A DNA stretch of 64,000 bases from Prinsepia uniflora (lineage: Eukaryota > Streptophyta > Magnoliopsida > Rosales > Rosaceae): the NCBI GenBank assembly GCA_032719365.1, contig CM064866.1, forward strand, positions 72,923,028-72,987,027, read 5' to 3'. Below, piece by piece: positions 22,911 through 33,883 of the stretch. The notes under the pieces are model-generated. The model was not told the origin of the DNA. It did no database searches and was given only the letters and a program-made list of their open reading frames with translations. A program made the translations under genes and the position numbers. Each line of letters starts with the position of its first letter. Position 1 is the first letter of the stretch.

Positions 22911-25162
22911 GTCACGGGAATAGACTTGATTAACCGAACGAACCGAGATTTCGATTAAAATATTATTTTATTATGAACAGTACCCGATGATTGAACACAT
23001 CTGGATGAGTGACAAGTGTCACCCATCCCTTGATTTAGGGCTTAAAACCTGATCCATGTTTTGGGGAAAACATGATCATTATGTTTTATTATTTATTAAT
23101 TATACTTAATATTTATTAATCCTCCATTAATCCCTTCTGTGTTCCTAACCCGTGTACAACCAAAATTCAATTTTCCTCCACCCTTAATCTCCTCCCTACA
23201 ACTAAACTAGAGAGTGAAAATTGGAGAGAATTCATAGACTGATTTAGTGAGGGAAACACGAGGGATTGAGGGAAGCTGAAGAACTGGAATTCGGATTTCA
23301 GAAATTTTGGGGGGAAATTCAAAATTGAAGCTTTGAGCCTTGTTGATCGAATTTGAGTTCAATTTTAGTCTTCTGGGATTGCCACGATCAGTTTCATCGA
23401 AAGAAGGAAGCAAATTGGTGCCCAATTGACTATGAACAGACAAAACGACAGTAAGCCGGTGTTGAAGCTGAGTCGTGATCATTGAGTGATCAAACGACGC
23501 AATTGATGAAGGGAAATTGTTTCTCTTAGTCCATTGAAGCTTCTGGATGAATCAATTTAAGGAAAACGTTTGACATTGACGACTTTCGAAGATGAATAGT
23601 GTTCAGGTGTTCTTCGAATGATCAGCTTTGATTTGAAGGATTAAGGTAAGGTTTCATGTAATTGATGTTTCAGAACTCTAATTAGACTTTAATCGAAGCT
23701 GACTGAATGTTCAATTGATGGAAACAGGGTCGAATTGATAGGAAATTATCCGGGTTGTCACGCGGGTTGCAGGACCCGTTTGCAGAGGAAACGGGTGAGG
23801 AAGACGACTACTGTAGCAGGCGCGTGGGTTTCACGTACAGCCACTCACGGCGGCGCGTGAGGGTGCGTACGGCCTTGTTTCAAGGTGAGGTCAACATGAC
23901 TTTGAATCCTCTCAGTGTAACGAACATTTTGACGCTGGTTGCGAGGAAATCGGATATCGTTTCGTTAATGTTCCGCGTATCCGAAATTTTGTTTTACATT
24001 TAAAATACGTATTTAAAATTCCAGAAAAATTGGGGAAAATTATATGAAGTATTTTGAGATGTTAGTAACCCTCTATAATGATTTTGGACAGGAGTTGTGA
24101 TTTCCAGAATTTACGGAAAAACGTGCAGCTCGGAAACGGACCGTTTTGGACGGTGTGTGTGAGTGTACTTTGTTTTCTAACCGTGATGCATGCATATATG
24201 ATTTAAATGCTTTATTATATGATTTTATATGCTTTGACATGGTTGATATTTCAATCCGGTGATTTCTCGATTTTATGGATTATTATATTATTATATTTTG
24301 GCACGATTTTCGAGAAACTATGAAATTGGTTGAAAATGATGTTTGGACTTGGTTTATGAGTCCGGGATTGAAATTGATTGAAAATAATGTTTGGACCCGA
24401 ATTATTGAGTCATGGATTGAAAAATGATATTTGGACTCGGATTATGAGTCAAGGGTCGATTTCTCGGATTTACGTGAAAATGGCAACAGAGGTTGCAAAT
24501 GCATGGATTTGCGTGATAATGTTATTTTGGGCGTGAGACCTAACTGGATAGTGATTTTGACTCGGATTTGGAGTCATTTGTGAATTCGATGAAATTGATG
24601 ATTTTGTATGATTTATTGTGATTTTATGATTATTTTAATCAGTCTTTCGGCCACGTTTTACGAGGAACGTGCAAATGATGTTTTGGGCGAGGCCCGGAGT
24701 TTAAATGTTTTCTAAAATGATATTTTGACTTAGTTGGTAAGTTAATGATGATTTCTGGATTATTTTATTGTTTTAAAATGTGATTTTCACGGTTTATGTG
24801 TAAATGTTATTTTGGGGCTTGAGACCCAGTCGGGAATGATCTTGAATTTGTATGAAGACGAGATTTGATTGAAATGTTTTGGGATGTAATTCCCAAGATG
24901 GTTTTCATTGTGATTGAGAAATGCCCAGACGGTCGGAGCTTGGGGGGATTACCCAGACGACCGGAGCTTGGGGGATGTGATTGTAGGATCGGGAGTTGAT
25001 CCTATGGTAGTCAGCTTCTCGGATGTGACTGGGCCTGGATGTACCACTCGGATGGGTCTGAGCATGGGGATGTGTTCGCCCAGATGTGACTGAGCCCGAG
25101 GGTTGAGCCCAGAGGTTTCTGATCCCGAGAGTGTGGCTGGATATTGGCCTACGCGTAGTGCA

Positions 25163-25300
25163 GCACTTGTGAGTAGTGCAGTTGATGGTTTGATTATGCA
25201 CTTGTGAGTAGTGCAAATGTGATTGTTATACTTTGTGCACTTGTGAGTAATGTGGATTGATTGGATTGATTGATTGACTGTGCACTTGTGAATAGTGCTG
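25163..25300 (+). repeat. Minisatellite GCACTTGTGAGTAGTGCA in the solo LTR
   Basis: Four copies of GCACTTGTGAGTAGTGC or a close variant start at 25163, 25198, 25237 and 25282. Spacing is 35-45 bp. Each unit is itself a near-palindrome (GCACT...AGTGC). Upstream, CCAGACGGTCGGAGCTTGGG is repeated at 24926 and 24955. Confidence 0.8.
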
Positions 25301-26062
25301 ATTGATGTTGTTTGTGATGACGTACTGGTATGGAGTACGGGTTTTTGGTCTTTGTGGCCAGGTGATTGTGTTTTCACATGTTTTGGCCTGAGAGCCGGGA
25401 TTTGATGTTTTATAACGTGAACTGATTTGGTGAACATGAGTTTTATGGACCATGGTAAAATATGTTTTGATTTTATCGGTCCACTGTTCATACGTGAATG
25501 ATTTCATACTATTACTCGTGTTTTATGATATGCATGCAAGTTTGTGAAAACTGGAGGGTAAGAATGTATTTTGGCAAATGTTTTTATCAAAGGTCATTTT
25601 TGTCCACTCACACCTTTTATGTTTTGTGACCCTCCAGGCCGTGGTACGACGTTCGGGACTGATCGTGAGGCAGAGGTAGCAGCAGAAATCAGCGCAAACA
25701 TCCCTTGTCTGACAAGCACTGAAGGGTAGTTTCGGGCCTTTGATTGACTTGTCAGACGGGAGTAGGACCGGGCACGGTTTTTGACGTCCAGTTGGGACGG
25801 GGTCCTGTCATGCAAGTTACTACAATACTACAACATACAACCTCTAACTATCAGATGAACATAGACAAATTAATTAAGCATAACCATAAGCTTAATATAG
25901 AATTGGAGAAGGCAAAAGACTAACTTGTTTCCTAGTTCATCTCTTCTCGTTTCATAATCTTGCATCAGAAATATGAAATAAGAGTTAATTAAAAGGATTC
26001 AAAATCGAATAAAGGAAAAAAAAAAACATTTTATTACTTTGTGTTCATCTTGGTTCATTGTG

Positions 26063-26535
26063 CTCAGGTCCTTCGTGGGAAAAGGCCCCGCCTGCACCTA
26101 CACTAACTCAAATGAGTTGCAGAAGTTTCAAACAAATTGTACTAAATTCATTGGCATCATAGTTGAGTCTAGTTAGCTAGTGAGCAACACAAAAGTAACT
26201 TTCAAAAATTAAAATCTAGTTGAAGAGAAACAGTGGCAACTAACCATACCTGCAATCCTGCTGTTCTTATGATACGTTGGAGCTCCCTGCATGAAAGGAG
26301 ATAAATCAAAAGGCTTTGCCTGCACCTCCACTAACCCAAATGAGTAGAAAACTTTGTAATAAATTATATGAAATTCATCGATAGCATAGTAGAGGCTAGC
26401 TAGCTAATGAGCAACACTAAATTAACTTTCGAAAATTAAAATCTAATTGAAGAGAAACAGCGGAAATTAACCATACCTGCAATGTTGTTCATCCTCTTTG
26501 TCGATGAAACCCCAGACTACAATTTTTTCCTAGCA
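26063..26535 (-). pseudogene. Exon-like blocks in a roughly 225-bp tandem duplication within the Helitron
   Basis: Two direct copies (about 26090-26260 and 26315-26485, roughly 85 percent alike by eye) contain GCCTGCACCT, AACTTTCRAAAATTAAAATCTA and CATACCTGCAAT. On the minus strand, open blocks sit between AG and GT: KIVVWGFIDKEDEQH (26483-26535), LQRIIRTAGLQ (26240-26285) and AGPFPTKDLSTMNQDEHK near 26040-26095. I do not recognise the parent gene. Conserved splice-like borders and the Helitron context suggest captured exons. Confidence 0.35.
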
Positions 26536-26904
26536 ACAACGATGATGAGATGAAGTCCAACGACAATTGTGATACTGATAAAAGAAAATATACTACTTAC
26601 ACAATTGAATACCATTAATTGGAAGCAAACTATATATTAAAATCATTTAATTAACCCAACTCGTAACTAAGTTATTCCAATCTTATATAAATTGGTGAAG
26701 CAAACTCTTCCAATCTCATATAAATTGGTGAAGCAAGTGTTACTTGGAAATTTGATGGAAACCCAGCAATGTGATGAATCTGTCTGAAAAACAAACAGAA
26801 GCATTTGGTAAGTAGTCCACAGGCTCCAACTATAACAAAAAACCATAAAGGCAAACAATCAAACTTATTCATAACCTGACAATTCTTATTAGGAGAGTGG
26901 TAAA

Positions 26905-27585
26905 TGTTGAGTTAATGTCTCCTTAGTGGATTATTAATGCATTGAATTTGATTATGTATTGGGAATAAATACATGGTGTTGTTCATTCAACCTTGTAGGA
27001 AAAGATTGATGTGGAAGCTTCATGAAGAAGAGCATTAATTGAAGAAGGTGCATGAATGGACTTCAATGAAGGATGTTGAAATGTGAGGAAATTGTCCCAC
27101 ATTGGAAAAGCACAAATACAACTTGTGCCTTGAGCACTATATAAGGTGGAGAGCTTGGCCACATTTCAACATCAAGGAGAACACTTCACAAGTGAGTGAG
27201 TGCTTCAAGAGTGTGTATAGCTCTTGGGCTAGAGTGATCTTCTTGAGCACTTCAAGAGTGTGTATAGCTCTTGGAGTAGAGTGATCTTCTCGGTTAAGAG
27301 AAGGTGAAAGAGTGTGTATAGCTCTTTGGGGTAGAGTGATTTTCTTGGGTTGAGAGAGGGTGTACAAGGGGTATCCTATTGGATACAAGGGCTCGAGTTG
27401 GGAATAAACTTGAGTAGTGTAATCTTGTATTTTGTATTCTCTCATAGTGAAGGAGAAAACTCTCCGAGGACGTAGGCAAGTTAATTGGCCGAACCTCGTT
27501 AAATCTTTTGTGTTCTTGGTTTCTTTATTTTCTTTTTTCATCTTTATTGTTAGCACTTGCGTGGTGGAGGATTAATTTCCTAACA
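26905..27585 (+). repeat. 5' LTR of the gag-only copia element
   Basis: A TATA box, TATATAA, sits at 27138-27144, so transcription should start near 27170. Downstream, positions 27200-27350 hold three units of AGAGTGTGTATAGCTCTTGG with TAGAGTGAT, a short repeat in the R/U5 part of the LTR. Confidence 0.93.
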
Positions 27586-27587
27586 AG

Positions 27588-27599
27588 TGGTATCAGAGC
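27588..27599 (+). promoter_or_regulatory. Primer-binding site, initiator tRNA-Met
   Basis: TGGTATCAGAGC begins two bases after the LTR end. It is complementary to the 3' end of plant initiator methionine tRNA and is the standard copia primer site. Confidence 0.95.
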
Positions 27600-27628
27600 T
27601 TCGGTTTATCGATCGTGAGCGGTTTGCC

Positions 27629-29011
27629 ATGGCAAGTTCTAGCGGTTCACATTTCAAGGTGGAGCAGTTTGATGGAAAAATAAATTTCACTCTATGGCAA
27701 AGGAGGGTGAAGGACATCCTAGTTCAACAAGGCCTTGCAAGACCGTTGAAGGGGAAGGATGCGAAGCCAGAGAAGATGTCAGATGAAGATTGGGACGAGT
27801 TGGAGTCCAGGTGTGTCAGCACTATTAGGCTTTATATTGCTGACAATATTATAAATAATGTTAATGATGTAGATTCTGCACCTGAGCTTTGGGAGAAAAT
27901 GGAGAAGCTTTATCTTGGGAAAGGCTTGCAAACGAAGCTGAATTTAAAGCGGGATCTCTACAAGCTCAAGATGGGAGAAGGTGCGAATCTCATGGAGCAC
28001 ATGAATGTGTTCAAGGGATTGATAAATCAACTATCAAGAGTTGAGGTTAAAATTGAGGAAGAAGATCAAGCCCTTTTACTTCTTACCTCGCTTCCCGATT
28101 CATATGAGAATATTGTTACTACAATTGTGTATGGTAAGGATACACTGAAGATGGAGGATGTAGAATCGACTCTCTTATCACATGAGAAGAGAAGGAAAGC
28201 CGATGATTCTCAAGGTTCCGTCTTCATTGCTCATGTACAAAATCGTAAGGGAAGGTCAACTGCGAGGGGATTTAGTGAGCATAGCAGGTATAAATCCAGA
28301 GGCAGAGGAAAGGGCAAGCAATGCTACAAGTGCAAGGAGTGGGGACACATAAAGCCGGATTGTCCATTGATGAAAGAGAAGGACGATAAGGGCTCAGATT
28401 GCTCCTTGGCTGGTGTAGCGGAGATGTCTAGAGATTTTGGAGAACTTCTCACAGTCTCCAAAGGTAATTACATTTTTTCTCAAGATTATTGGATATTAGA
28501 TAGTGGTTGTTCTCATCACCTTTGCTCTAGGAGAGAATATTTTGATACGTTCCAGGAAGTCCAAGGATTTGTGACTTGGGGTGATGGCACAAGACGTCGT
28601 GTCATGGGTACGGGAACGGTGAAGATCAAAATGTTCGATGGAGCAGTTCGAACATTGGGTGATGTGGTGTATGTCCCAAAGTTCCGGAGAAATCTAATAT
28701 CCTTGAGCCAACTAGACTCCAAGGGCTGCAAGGTTTCGTCAGCAGGGGGAGTTATGAAAGTGTCACGTGGCTGCATGGTCCTAATGAAGGGAGAAAAATG
28801 TAAAAGTATATTCCGTCTGATAGGAAAAACTCAGACCTCGAAGGTTGTTGGGAAACAGGGTGCACAGGAGAACAGGTACCTGAAGCGGGTCTCGTTTGCG
28901 GGCACAGCAGAGACGTTATCTACATGTTTCCAAGTTTCAGACGATGGTGAGAAGGATAATCCTGCTAAGGAAGAGGCAAAGTCAAGGTCCCTCTTCGGAG
29001 CCAACTGGTAA
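27629..29011 (+). CDS. Copia gag with truncated protease
   Basis: The ATG at 27629 is chosen (protein starts MASSSGSHFKVEQFDGK), although the frame is open from 27587. It encodes 460 residues. The N-terminal capsid-type gag has FDGKINFTLWQRRVKDIL and IEEEDQALLLLTSLPDSY. A basic RGRGKGKQ linker leads to a CCHC zinc knuckle, CYKCKEWGHIKPDC (CX2CX4HX4C). The aspartic protease follows with ILDSGCSHH (active-site DSG) and VYVPKFRRNLISLSQL. After KCKSIFRLIGKT the frame continues for about 50 residues unlike integrase and stops at 29011. The frame is intact, so the protein could assemble particles, while copying would need pol from elsewhere. The 3' non-coding 29012-29210 holds GAATCAGGGGGAGC. Confidence 0.93.
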   Translation: MASSSGSHFKVEQFDGKINFTLWQRRVKDILVQQGLARPLKGKDAKPEKMSDEDWDELESRCVSTIRLYIADNIINNVNDVDSAPELWEKMEKLYLGKGLQTKLNLKRDLYKLKMGEGANLMEHMNVFKGLINQLSRVEVKIEEEDQALLLLTSLPDSYENIVTTIVYGKDTLKMEDVESTLLSHEKRRKADDSQGSVFIAHVQNRKGRSTARGFSEHSRYKSRGRGKGKQCYKCKEWGHIKPDCPLMKEKDDKGSDCSLAGVAEMSRDFGELLTVSKGNYIFSQDYWILDSGCSHHLCSRREYFDTFQEVQGFVTWGDGTRRRVMGTGTVKIKMFDGAVRTLGDVVYVPKFRRNLISLSQLDSKGCKVSSAGGVMKVSRGCMVLMKGEKCKSIFRLIGKTQTSKVVGKQGAQENRYLKRVSFAGTAETLSTCFQVSDDGEKDNPAKEEAKSRSLFGANW

Positions 29012-29210
29012 TTGTTGACTCGGAGCAGCTGCACATAGCATTGGCCATTTTGAATCAGGGGGAGCTAGGATCGTATGCAACTGATTCGGGGTATGTGTAG
29101 TTGGTACAAGAATAAGGCCAATGGAATGCTTGTGGGTATATCAAGCGGTATCTCAATTTGAGATGAACTTCAGGGATTGAAGTGGTGATGCAACATTATC
29201 CACCTAAGTC

Positions 29211-29223
29211 GGCAGGGGGAGAT
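29211..29223 (+). promoter_or_regulatory. Polypurine tract of the gag-only copia element
   Basis: GGCAGGGGGAGAT directly abuts the right LTR and is the expected plus-strand DNA primer. Confidence 0.9.
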
Positions 29224-29904
29224 TGTTGAGTTAATGTCTCCTTAGTGGATTATTAATGCATTGAATTTGATTATGTATTGGGAATAAATACATGGTGTTG
29301 TTCATTCAACCTTGTAGGAAAAGATTGATGTGGAAGCTTCATGAAGAAGAGCATTAATTGAAGAAGGTGCATGAATGGACTTCAATGAAGGATGTTGAAA
29401 TGTGAGGAAATTGTCCCACATTGGAAAAGCACAAATACAACTTGTGCCTTGAGCACTATATAAGGTGGAGAGCTTGGCCACATTTCAACATCAAGGAGAA
29501 CACTTCACAAGTGAGTGAGTGCTTCAAGAGTGTGTATAGCTCTTGGGCTAGAGTGATCTTCTTGAGCACTTCAAGAGTGTGTATAGCTCTTGGAGTAGAG
29601 TGATCTTCTCGGTTAAGAGAAGGTGAAAGAGTGTGTATAGCTCTTTGGGGTAGAGTGATTTTCTTGGGTTGAGAGAGGGTGTACAAGGGGTATCCTATTG
29701 GATACAAGGGCTCGAGTTGGGAATAAACTTGAGTAGTGTAATCTTGTATTTTGTATTCTCTCATAGTGAAGGAGAAAACTCTCCGAGGACGTAGGCAAGT
29801 TAATTGGCCGAACCTCGTTAAATCTTTTGTGTTCTTGGTTTCTTTATTTTCTTTTTTCATCTTTATTGTTAGCACTTGCGTGGTGGAGGATTAATTTCCT
29901 AACA
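29224..29904 (+). repeat. 3' LTR of the gag-only copia element
   Basis: Same length (681 bp) as the 5' LTR, with no difference found by eye, including the internal three-unit repeat (29519-29679). It ends CTAACA and is followed by the target duplication GTAAA. Confidence 0.93.
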
Positions 29905-30860
29905 GTAAACATATCCATATGCATAAAATAATGAACAATACGTAAAAAAGAACACGTGAAAATGTTAAATAAATTTCATTTGGTAGTTAATACATGTAAT
30001 ATTAGTAGCTAACAAATTAGTAGGAAAATTGGTTTATAACAAACCAGGTAAGATAGTAAAGGCATTTGACTACTTATCCATCTCCGATTTCCTTTAGTAC
30101 ACTGCTACTACGAGCTTTCTCATGTGAATACTTTAACAAATAAAGGAACAAATTCTACCTAAAACTCCACAACCTGTTTTCAAAGAAATTTCAAAAGAAT
30201 AAAATAAAATCGAAGACACATAGATAAGAAAATTGAATAAGATCACGATTAAAAAAAATGAAAGAAAATTGAACCTGTTCAATGTTGAACCAAGCAACAT
30301 GAAGATGCAGATCCCAAGCCTTCAATATCCTGCACATGTAGAGAAATAAAGAGAAAATGAAAGACCCCAAATGAATGGAATTGGAATGCCATTAAGATTA
30401 GTTCATCCATCTAAAATTAGTTCATATATTACGATTTCTGAAATGAAAATATAAGAATGAGAATAGTTCTCCTCTCGATGATTATTAGGATGAGAAGCCT
30501 TTAAGTCTTAGATCCATGTTCACTAACAAAGATGAGGGCCAAATATTTGACACTTTTATTGTACAAAGTATAAATCTTCCCTGATTCTCTTATTGAAAAG
30601 TCTGATTTGCTTATGGGACCAAAACTAATTTTCTAGACTTGCTATAATGAAGAAGATGACTGAATATTACCTTAGTTCCCATTGTAAGTTTAGTTGCAGA
30701 AAGTTCTAAGGCAATGTTGATTTCAATCCTAGATCTACCGTTCAAGCAATCAAAACCATTGCTTTCAATACCATCTCCTAAAATTCAATCAATCAATGAC
30801 TAACTAATTGCAACTAACTAAACCAAAAAATGAAACAAAATCAGCAAACCTGTATACATA

Positions 30861-31475
30861 CTTAACAGAACCCCATATGTTTCTATGCCAAATCATTTTA
30901 TGTTGGGAATACCACCTGAAAATCACACATAACTTAGATTAACACCAACACAATTCTCATAGCGCATTCAACCAATGTGTAACTAAAAACATACAAATGA
31001 AACATATCCTTCCTCCACGAATGATACTAAATAACTTAGCCTCGTAAAGGAGTTAAGAATGCTTTGTTTTACTGCTCTACTGCACCTACCAGAAATTAAC
31101 ATCAATCTAATTTTCTAATTAATTTGTAGTTAAGCTAAAAAATGGTGTATTTACTTAATTAAGTAGAAAACTTCATATTATTGACAATTTAATTTTCATT
31201 TACTAAATAAAGTAGCAATTTTTTCTTTCTAAACAAAATAGAGAGAAAGAGGATGAGGAGAGATAATCGGGAGCTTACAATCTAAACGGTGACGATCTCG
31301 AACATCTCAGTGTAAGTAGCTGCAAATGAAATTGAACAATTCACAAACATCAGTCACTGTTTCTACGACCAACAACTCTGATTAAACCACCAAACTCACC
31401 TAAGAAGATTTCACTGAACGATACACTACCGATCTTGTGGTCGAGTTTGTACTTGCCAAAGACGATACGCTCCAT
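30861..31475 (-). pseudogene. Captured casein kinase I gene fragment (exons 1-4, broken)
   Basis: On the minus strand, exon 1 is 31400-31475 (starts MERIVFGKYKL and ends FSEIFL). It is followed by a GTGAGT donor and an 80-bp intron with a TTTGCAG acceptor. Exon 2 is 31279-31319 (TEMFEIVTV). Exon 3 is 31010-31079 (SKTKH, LLYEAKLFSIIRGG). Exon 4 is about 30861-30915 (GIPNIK, FGIE). This is the plant casein kinase I N-lobe in correct order with intron phases preserved. The copy is dead: the ATP-binding Lys codon is TAG (31282-31284), exon 3 has TAG and TAA, and the Trp of exon 4 is TGA. The glycine loop GSGSFGE has become GSVSFSE. The rest of the kinase is missing. It lies in the Helitron on the element's strand, consistent with transduplication. 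Upstream DNA 31476-31973 may be captured 5' sequence. Confidence 0.85.
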
Positions 31476-32015
31476 GTCCGAATTTCACCTGATCAGGTCT
31501 TTCAAATCATAAAAGAATCGAAGCTACTATTTTAGGTTTTCGATCTAAGCCCGAAATCCAAAAAAGTTGAGAAAGGAAAAAGGATGGAAGAGATGGATGA
31601 ACACAGAGGAAGAGAAAAACAAACGATGAAGAGAAAACGGAGGGATAAGAAGAAAAAATTATGAAGAGGAAACAAACACGGATGAAGACTCGCGAAGAAG
31701 ACAGAAAAAGAAGGAAAAAAATCTGAGGAAGACATGTCTCAAGGGTAAGAATGGAGTGAACAGTGGTTTGAGTAAAAGTACTGTACATGAACATTGAATC
31801 AAATGCTTGGGCTTTAGAATAGACTGAGGACGACTGCCCAAAATCTGTCCAATAAGGGTAAATCCGTCAAAACACTATTTTCAGCAAAGACTTTGAAAAA
31901 AAAAATAGGGGCAGGATGGTCAGCACACTGTCCATGAACAGTGCAAGGCTACTTGCCTTTTAGTATATATAGAATTATCGCCACACGCATATCAGAAGGG
32001 TGAGGCCTAGGTGTC

Positions 32016-33883
32016 TGACTAAACCCAAACTACGCATTAATTTAAACATGTAATTCGAGTGTTATACAATTTAAACCCTTTTTGTGTAGATGTAGTATTG
32101 ATAAATAGGGATCGTTCTTAACCGGGGAAATTAGGGACATTATTAATGTGTTAGTGGGAGATGAATAAAAGAATAATGAATTAAAGAATTAAATAATCAA
32201 AGAATTAAATAATCAAAGAATTAACAATTTAAAGAATTAATTACTTAAAGAATAAAAGAATAGAGCATTAAAGAATAAAAGAATTAAAGAATTGACTAAT
32301 CAAAGAATCAATAAACTAAAGAGTAAAGAAAAAAAAAGAATAAACAATAAAAGGAATCAAAGAATTAAAGAATTAAAAGAATTAAAGAATAAAAGAATAA
32401 AAGGGGGGGTTTTAAAAAGGTTTGTAATAAGTAAAAGCATAGATAAACTAATTTTACTTCTATTCTAATTCATGTACAAATGACCTTCTTAAAACACAAA
32501 TCTTACCCACACTCTAATAACTGCAAATATTAAAACAATCACGAAATTTTACCTTAATCGTCTTAATTACCTTCATACATTTTTCAATACTATAAATGCA
32601 CCGACAGCGGACAACACTTACAATATGATTCACCTTTTGTTTTTGACTGAATGCGCCGACAGCGATCAACATTAAGTCTCTTCAATTCTATTTTAAATGC
32701 ACCGACAGCGGATAAAACACTTAACATCAAATTGAAGTATAAAGCACTAAAATGTATAAAATAACTAAAATTCATAAAGTAAGACACATGTAGATTGCAT
32801 TTAACACTTACAAATATTAGTAAGAAAAACCTCACATATATTGAACTATAATCAAAACCAATAACAAAAATGAGAGTTTGAGTAAATGGAGAGTAATTGT
32901 TACACTTTCAAGATGGATGAAAACAATGGATTGTTATTCATACGATTCTCCGACAGCGGACGGAACCTTATGAAGATGGAGGAAATAACCTTGGGAAATA
33001 TGGACTCAAAACTCTAAACTTTGTATTGGAGATACTTTGCCAAAGTTTCTCTCAAAGAAGGCTCAAATGTGTGCCTCAAAGAAGGTGTGTTTCAACAAGT
33101 GAATTGAAACCCTATTTATAGGTGGAGAAAGCTACCAAAAAAAATATAAAAATACAATAAAAAATGTTAAATAATGGAATGATGAGTAATAAAGATTTTT
33201 GATGATGTTTAGAAGTGGTTTGAGTTGTAAAGTTGTGAAATTTGGTTGGAAAGTGGCTTGGAAAGTGGCTGGAAATTGGGTGGAATCTGCTGGAAAAGAG
33301 GACCAGGATTTCGGCAGAGAGCTGCTGAAAAGAGTTCACAAAATTCGGTAGGCTGCAGCTGATTGGAGGAAATAGGGCTCGGCAGGTGCGCGCTGAAGAG
33401 AGGAGAAGCGGATCGGGACGCGCGCGCCGAATGGTGGAAGAGCAGATCGGCCGGCGCCTGTCGACGGGTCCTCTGGGCTGAAGGGAAGGCGCTGACGCGG
33501 GCCTGCGGACTGGGCTGCTAATCTGGGCTTACGGCTCCCTGGGCCTGGGCCGTGTGGATGCGGGCTTCAAGGCGACGGGCTGGGCTGCAACCATTAATTG
33601 GGTTTGGGCTGCAGTTACTTGGGTTTGGGCTGCAGAGAATTAATTAATTAATTTATTAATAACTAAATTAATTATTCCACCGAATTTCGTCCATATTTTA
33701 TTCGTTATAATTCTGATCGAAACGATTCTTTTGTCAAAATGCTCCAAATTACAACCTTTATTTTTCTAAACATAAAAATCACAAAATAATTTATTTTATC
33801 AATTTATTTAATATTTTAATATTAAAAGTCAAGTATAAAGGGTATAAAATAATATAAAATAATGCTTATTTAACGTCCTATCA
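32016..33883 (-). repeat. 3' LTR of the Athila element
   Basis: Begins TGACTAAACCC and ends CCTATCA on the plus strand. Positions 32155-32400 are A-rich with many AAAGAATTAA words. CGACAGCG occurs at about 32602, 32657, 32702 and 32951. The GC-rich part 33300-33600 (GGGCTGC-rich) is the U3 end. Confidence 0.95.

Larger units (their letters stand above)
22487..25810 (+). mobile_element. Tekay-type solo LTR (3.3 kb)
   Basis: The LTR runs from TGTAATGACCCGTCCC to GGTCCTGTCA and has no internal coding region. It is flanked by TCCAA (22482-22486) and TGCAA (25811-25815), a 5-bp target duplication with one mismatch. It lies inside the Helitron. It shares its first about 450 bp with the LTR at 45942 and, reversed, with those at 1, 55499 and 58948. 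The middle contains several different minisatellites. It is called solo because no primer site, pol or second LTR follows. Confidence 0.85.
26905..29904 (+). mobile_element. Non-autonomous copia (Tork-like) element, gag-protease only
   Basis: Exactly 3,000 bp long. The 681-bp LTRs (26905-27585 and 29224-29904) begin TGTTGAG, end CTAACA, and look identical by eye. The target duplication is GTAAA (26900-26904 and 29905-29909). The initiator-Met primer site TGGTATCAGAGC follows the left LTR, and the polypurine tract GGCAGGGGGAGAT precedes the right one. The interior encodes gag plus a partial protease, and no integrase, reverse transcriptase or RNase H. This fits the TR-GAG class, which must borrow pol from an autonomous relative. 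Identical LTRs imply a very recent insertion. Confidence 0.95.
21823..31973 (-). mobile_element. Non-autonomous Helitron with captured gene pieces and nested insertions
   Basis: On the minus strand the element begins TCTATATATACTAAAAGG (31973 inward), the usual plant Helitron 5' form. It ends with a short GC hairpin (CCCGC...GCGGG) followed by CTAA and a host T at 21822/21823. No Rep/helicase gene is present. Without the two younger insertions (22487-25810 and 26905-29904), the element is about 3.8 kb. It carries casein kinase I exons (30861-31475) and further exon-like blocks (26063-26535, and possibly 30240-30350), all on the same strand as the element. The host base before TC is T rather than the expected A. 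The termini are recognised by form only, so confidence is moderate. Confidence 0.62.

Noticed and set aside
24905..25491. 180-codon and 103-codon minus-strand ORFs
   Set aside because: Generated by the LTR minisatellites (His/Thr-rich low complexity) on the antisense strand of a solo LTR.
27137..27556. 139-codon minus-strand ORF, identical to one at 29456-29875
   Set aside because: It lies wholly inside the copia LTRs, antisense to the element, and is made by the short internal LTR repeats. The two copies are identical only because the LTRs are.
30665..30778. Possible fifth casein kinase I exon (LKAMVLIA on the minus strand)
   Set aside because: The resemblance to the LKAVLMLAD region is short and followed by stops. 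Another frame is open over the same bases, so it was not added to the pseudogene.
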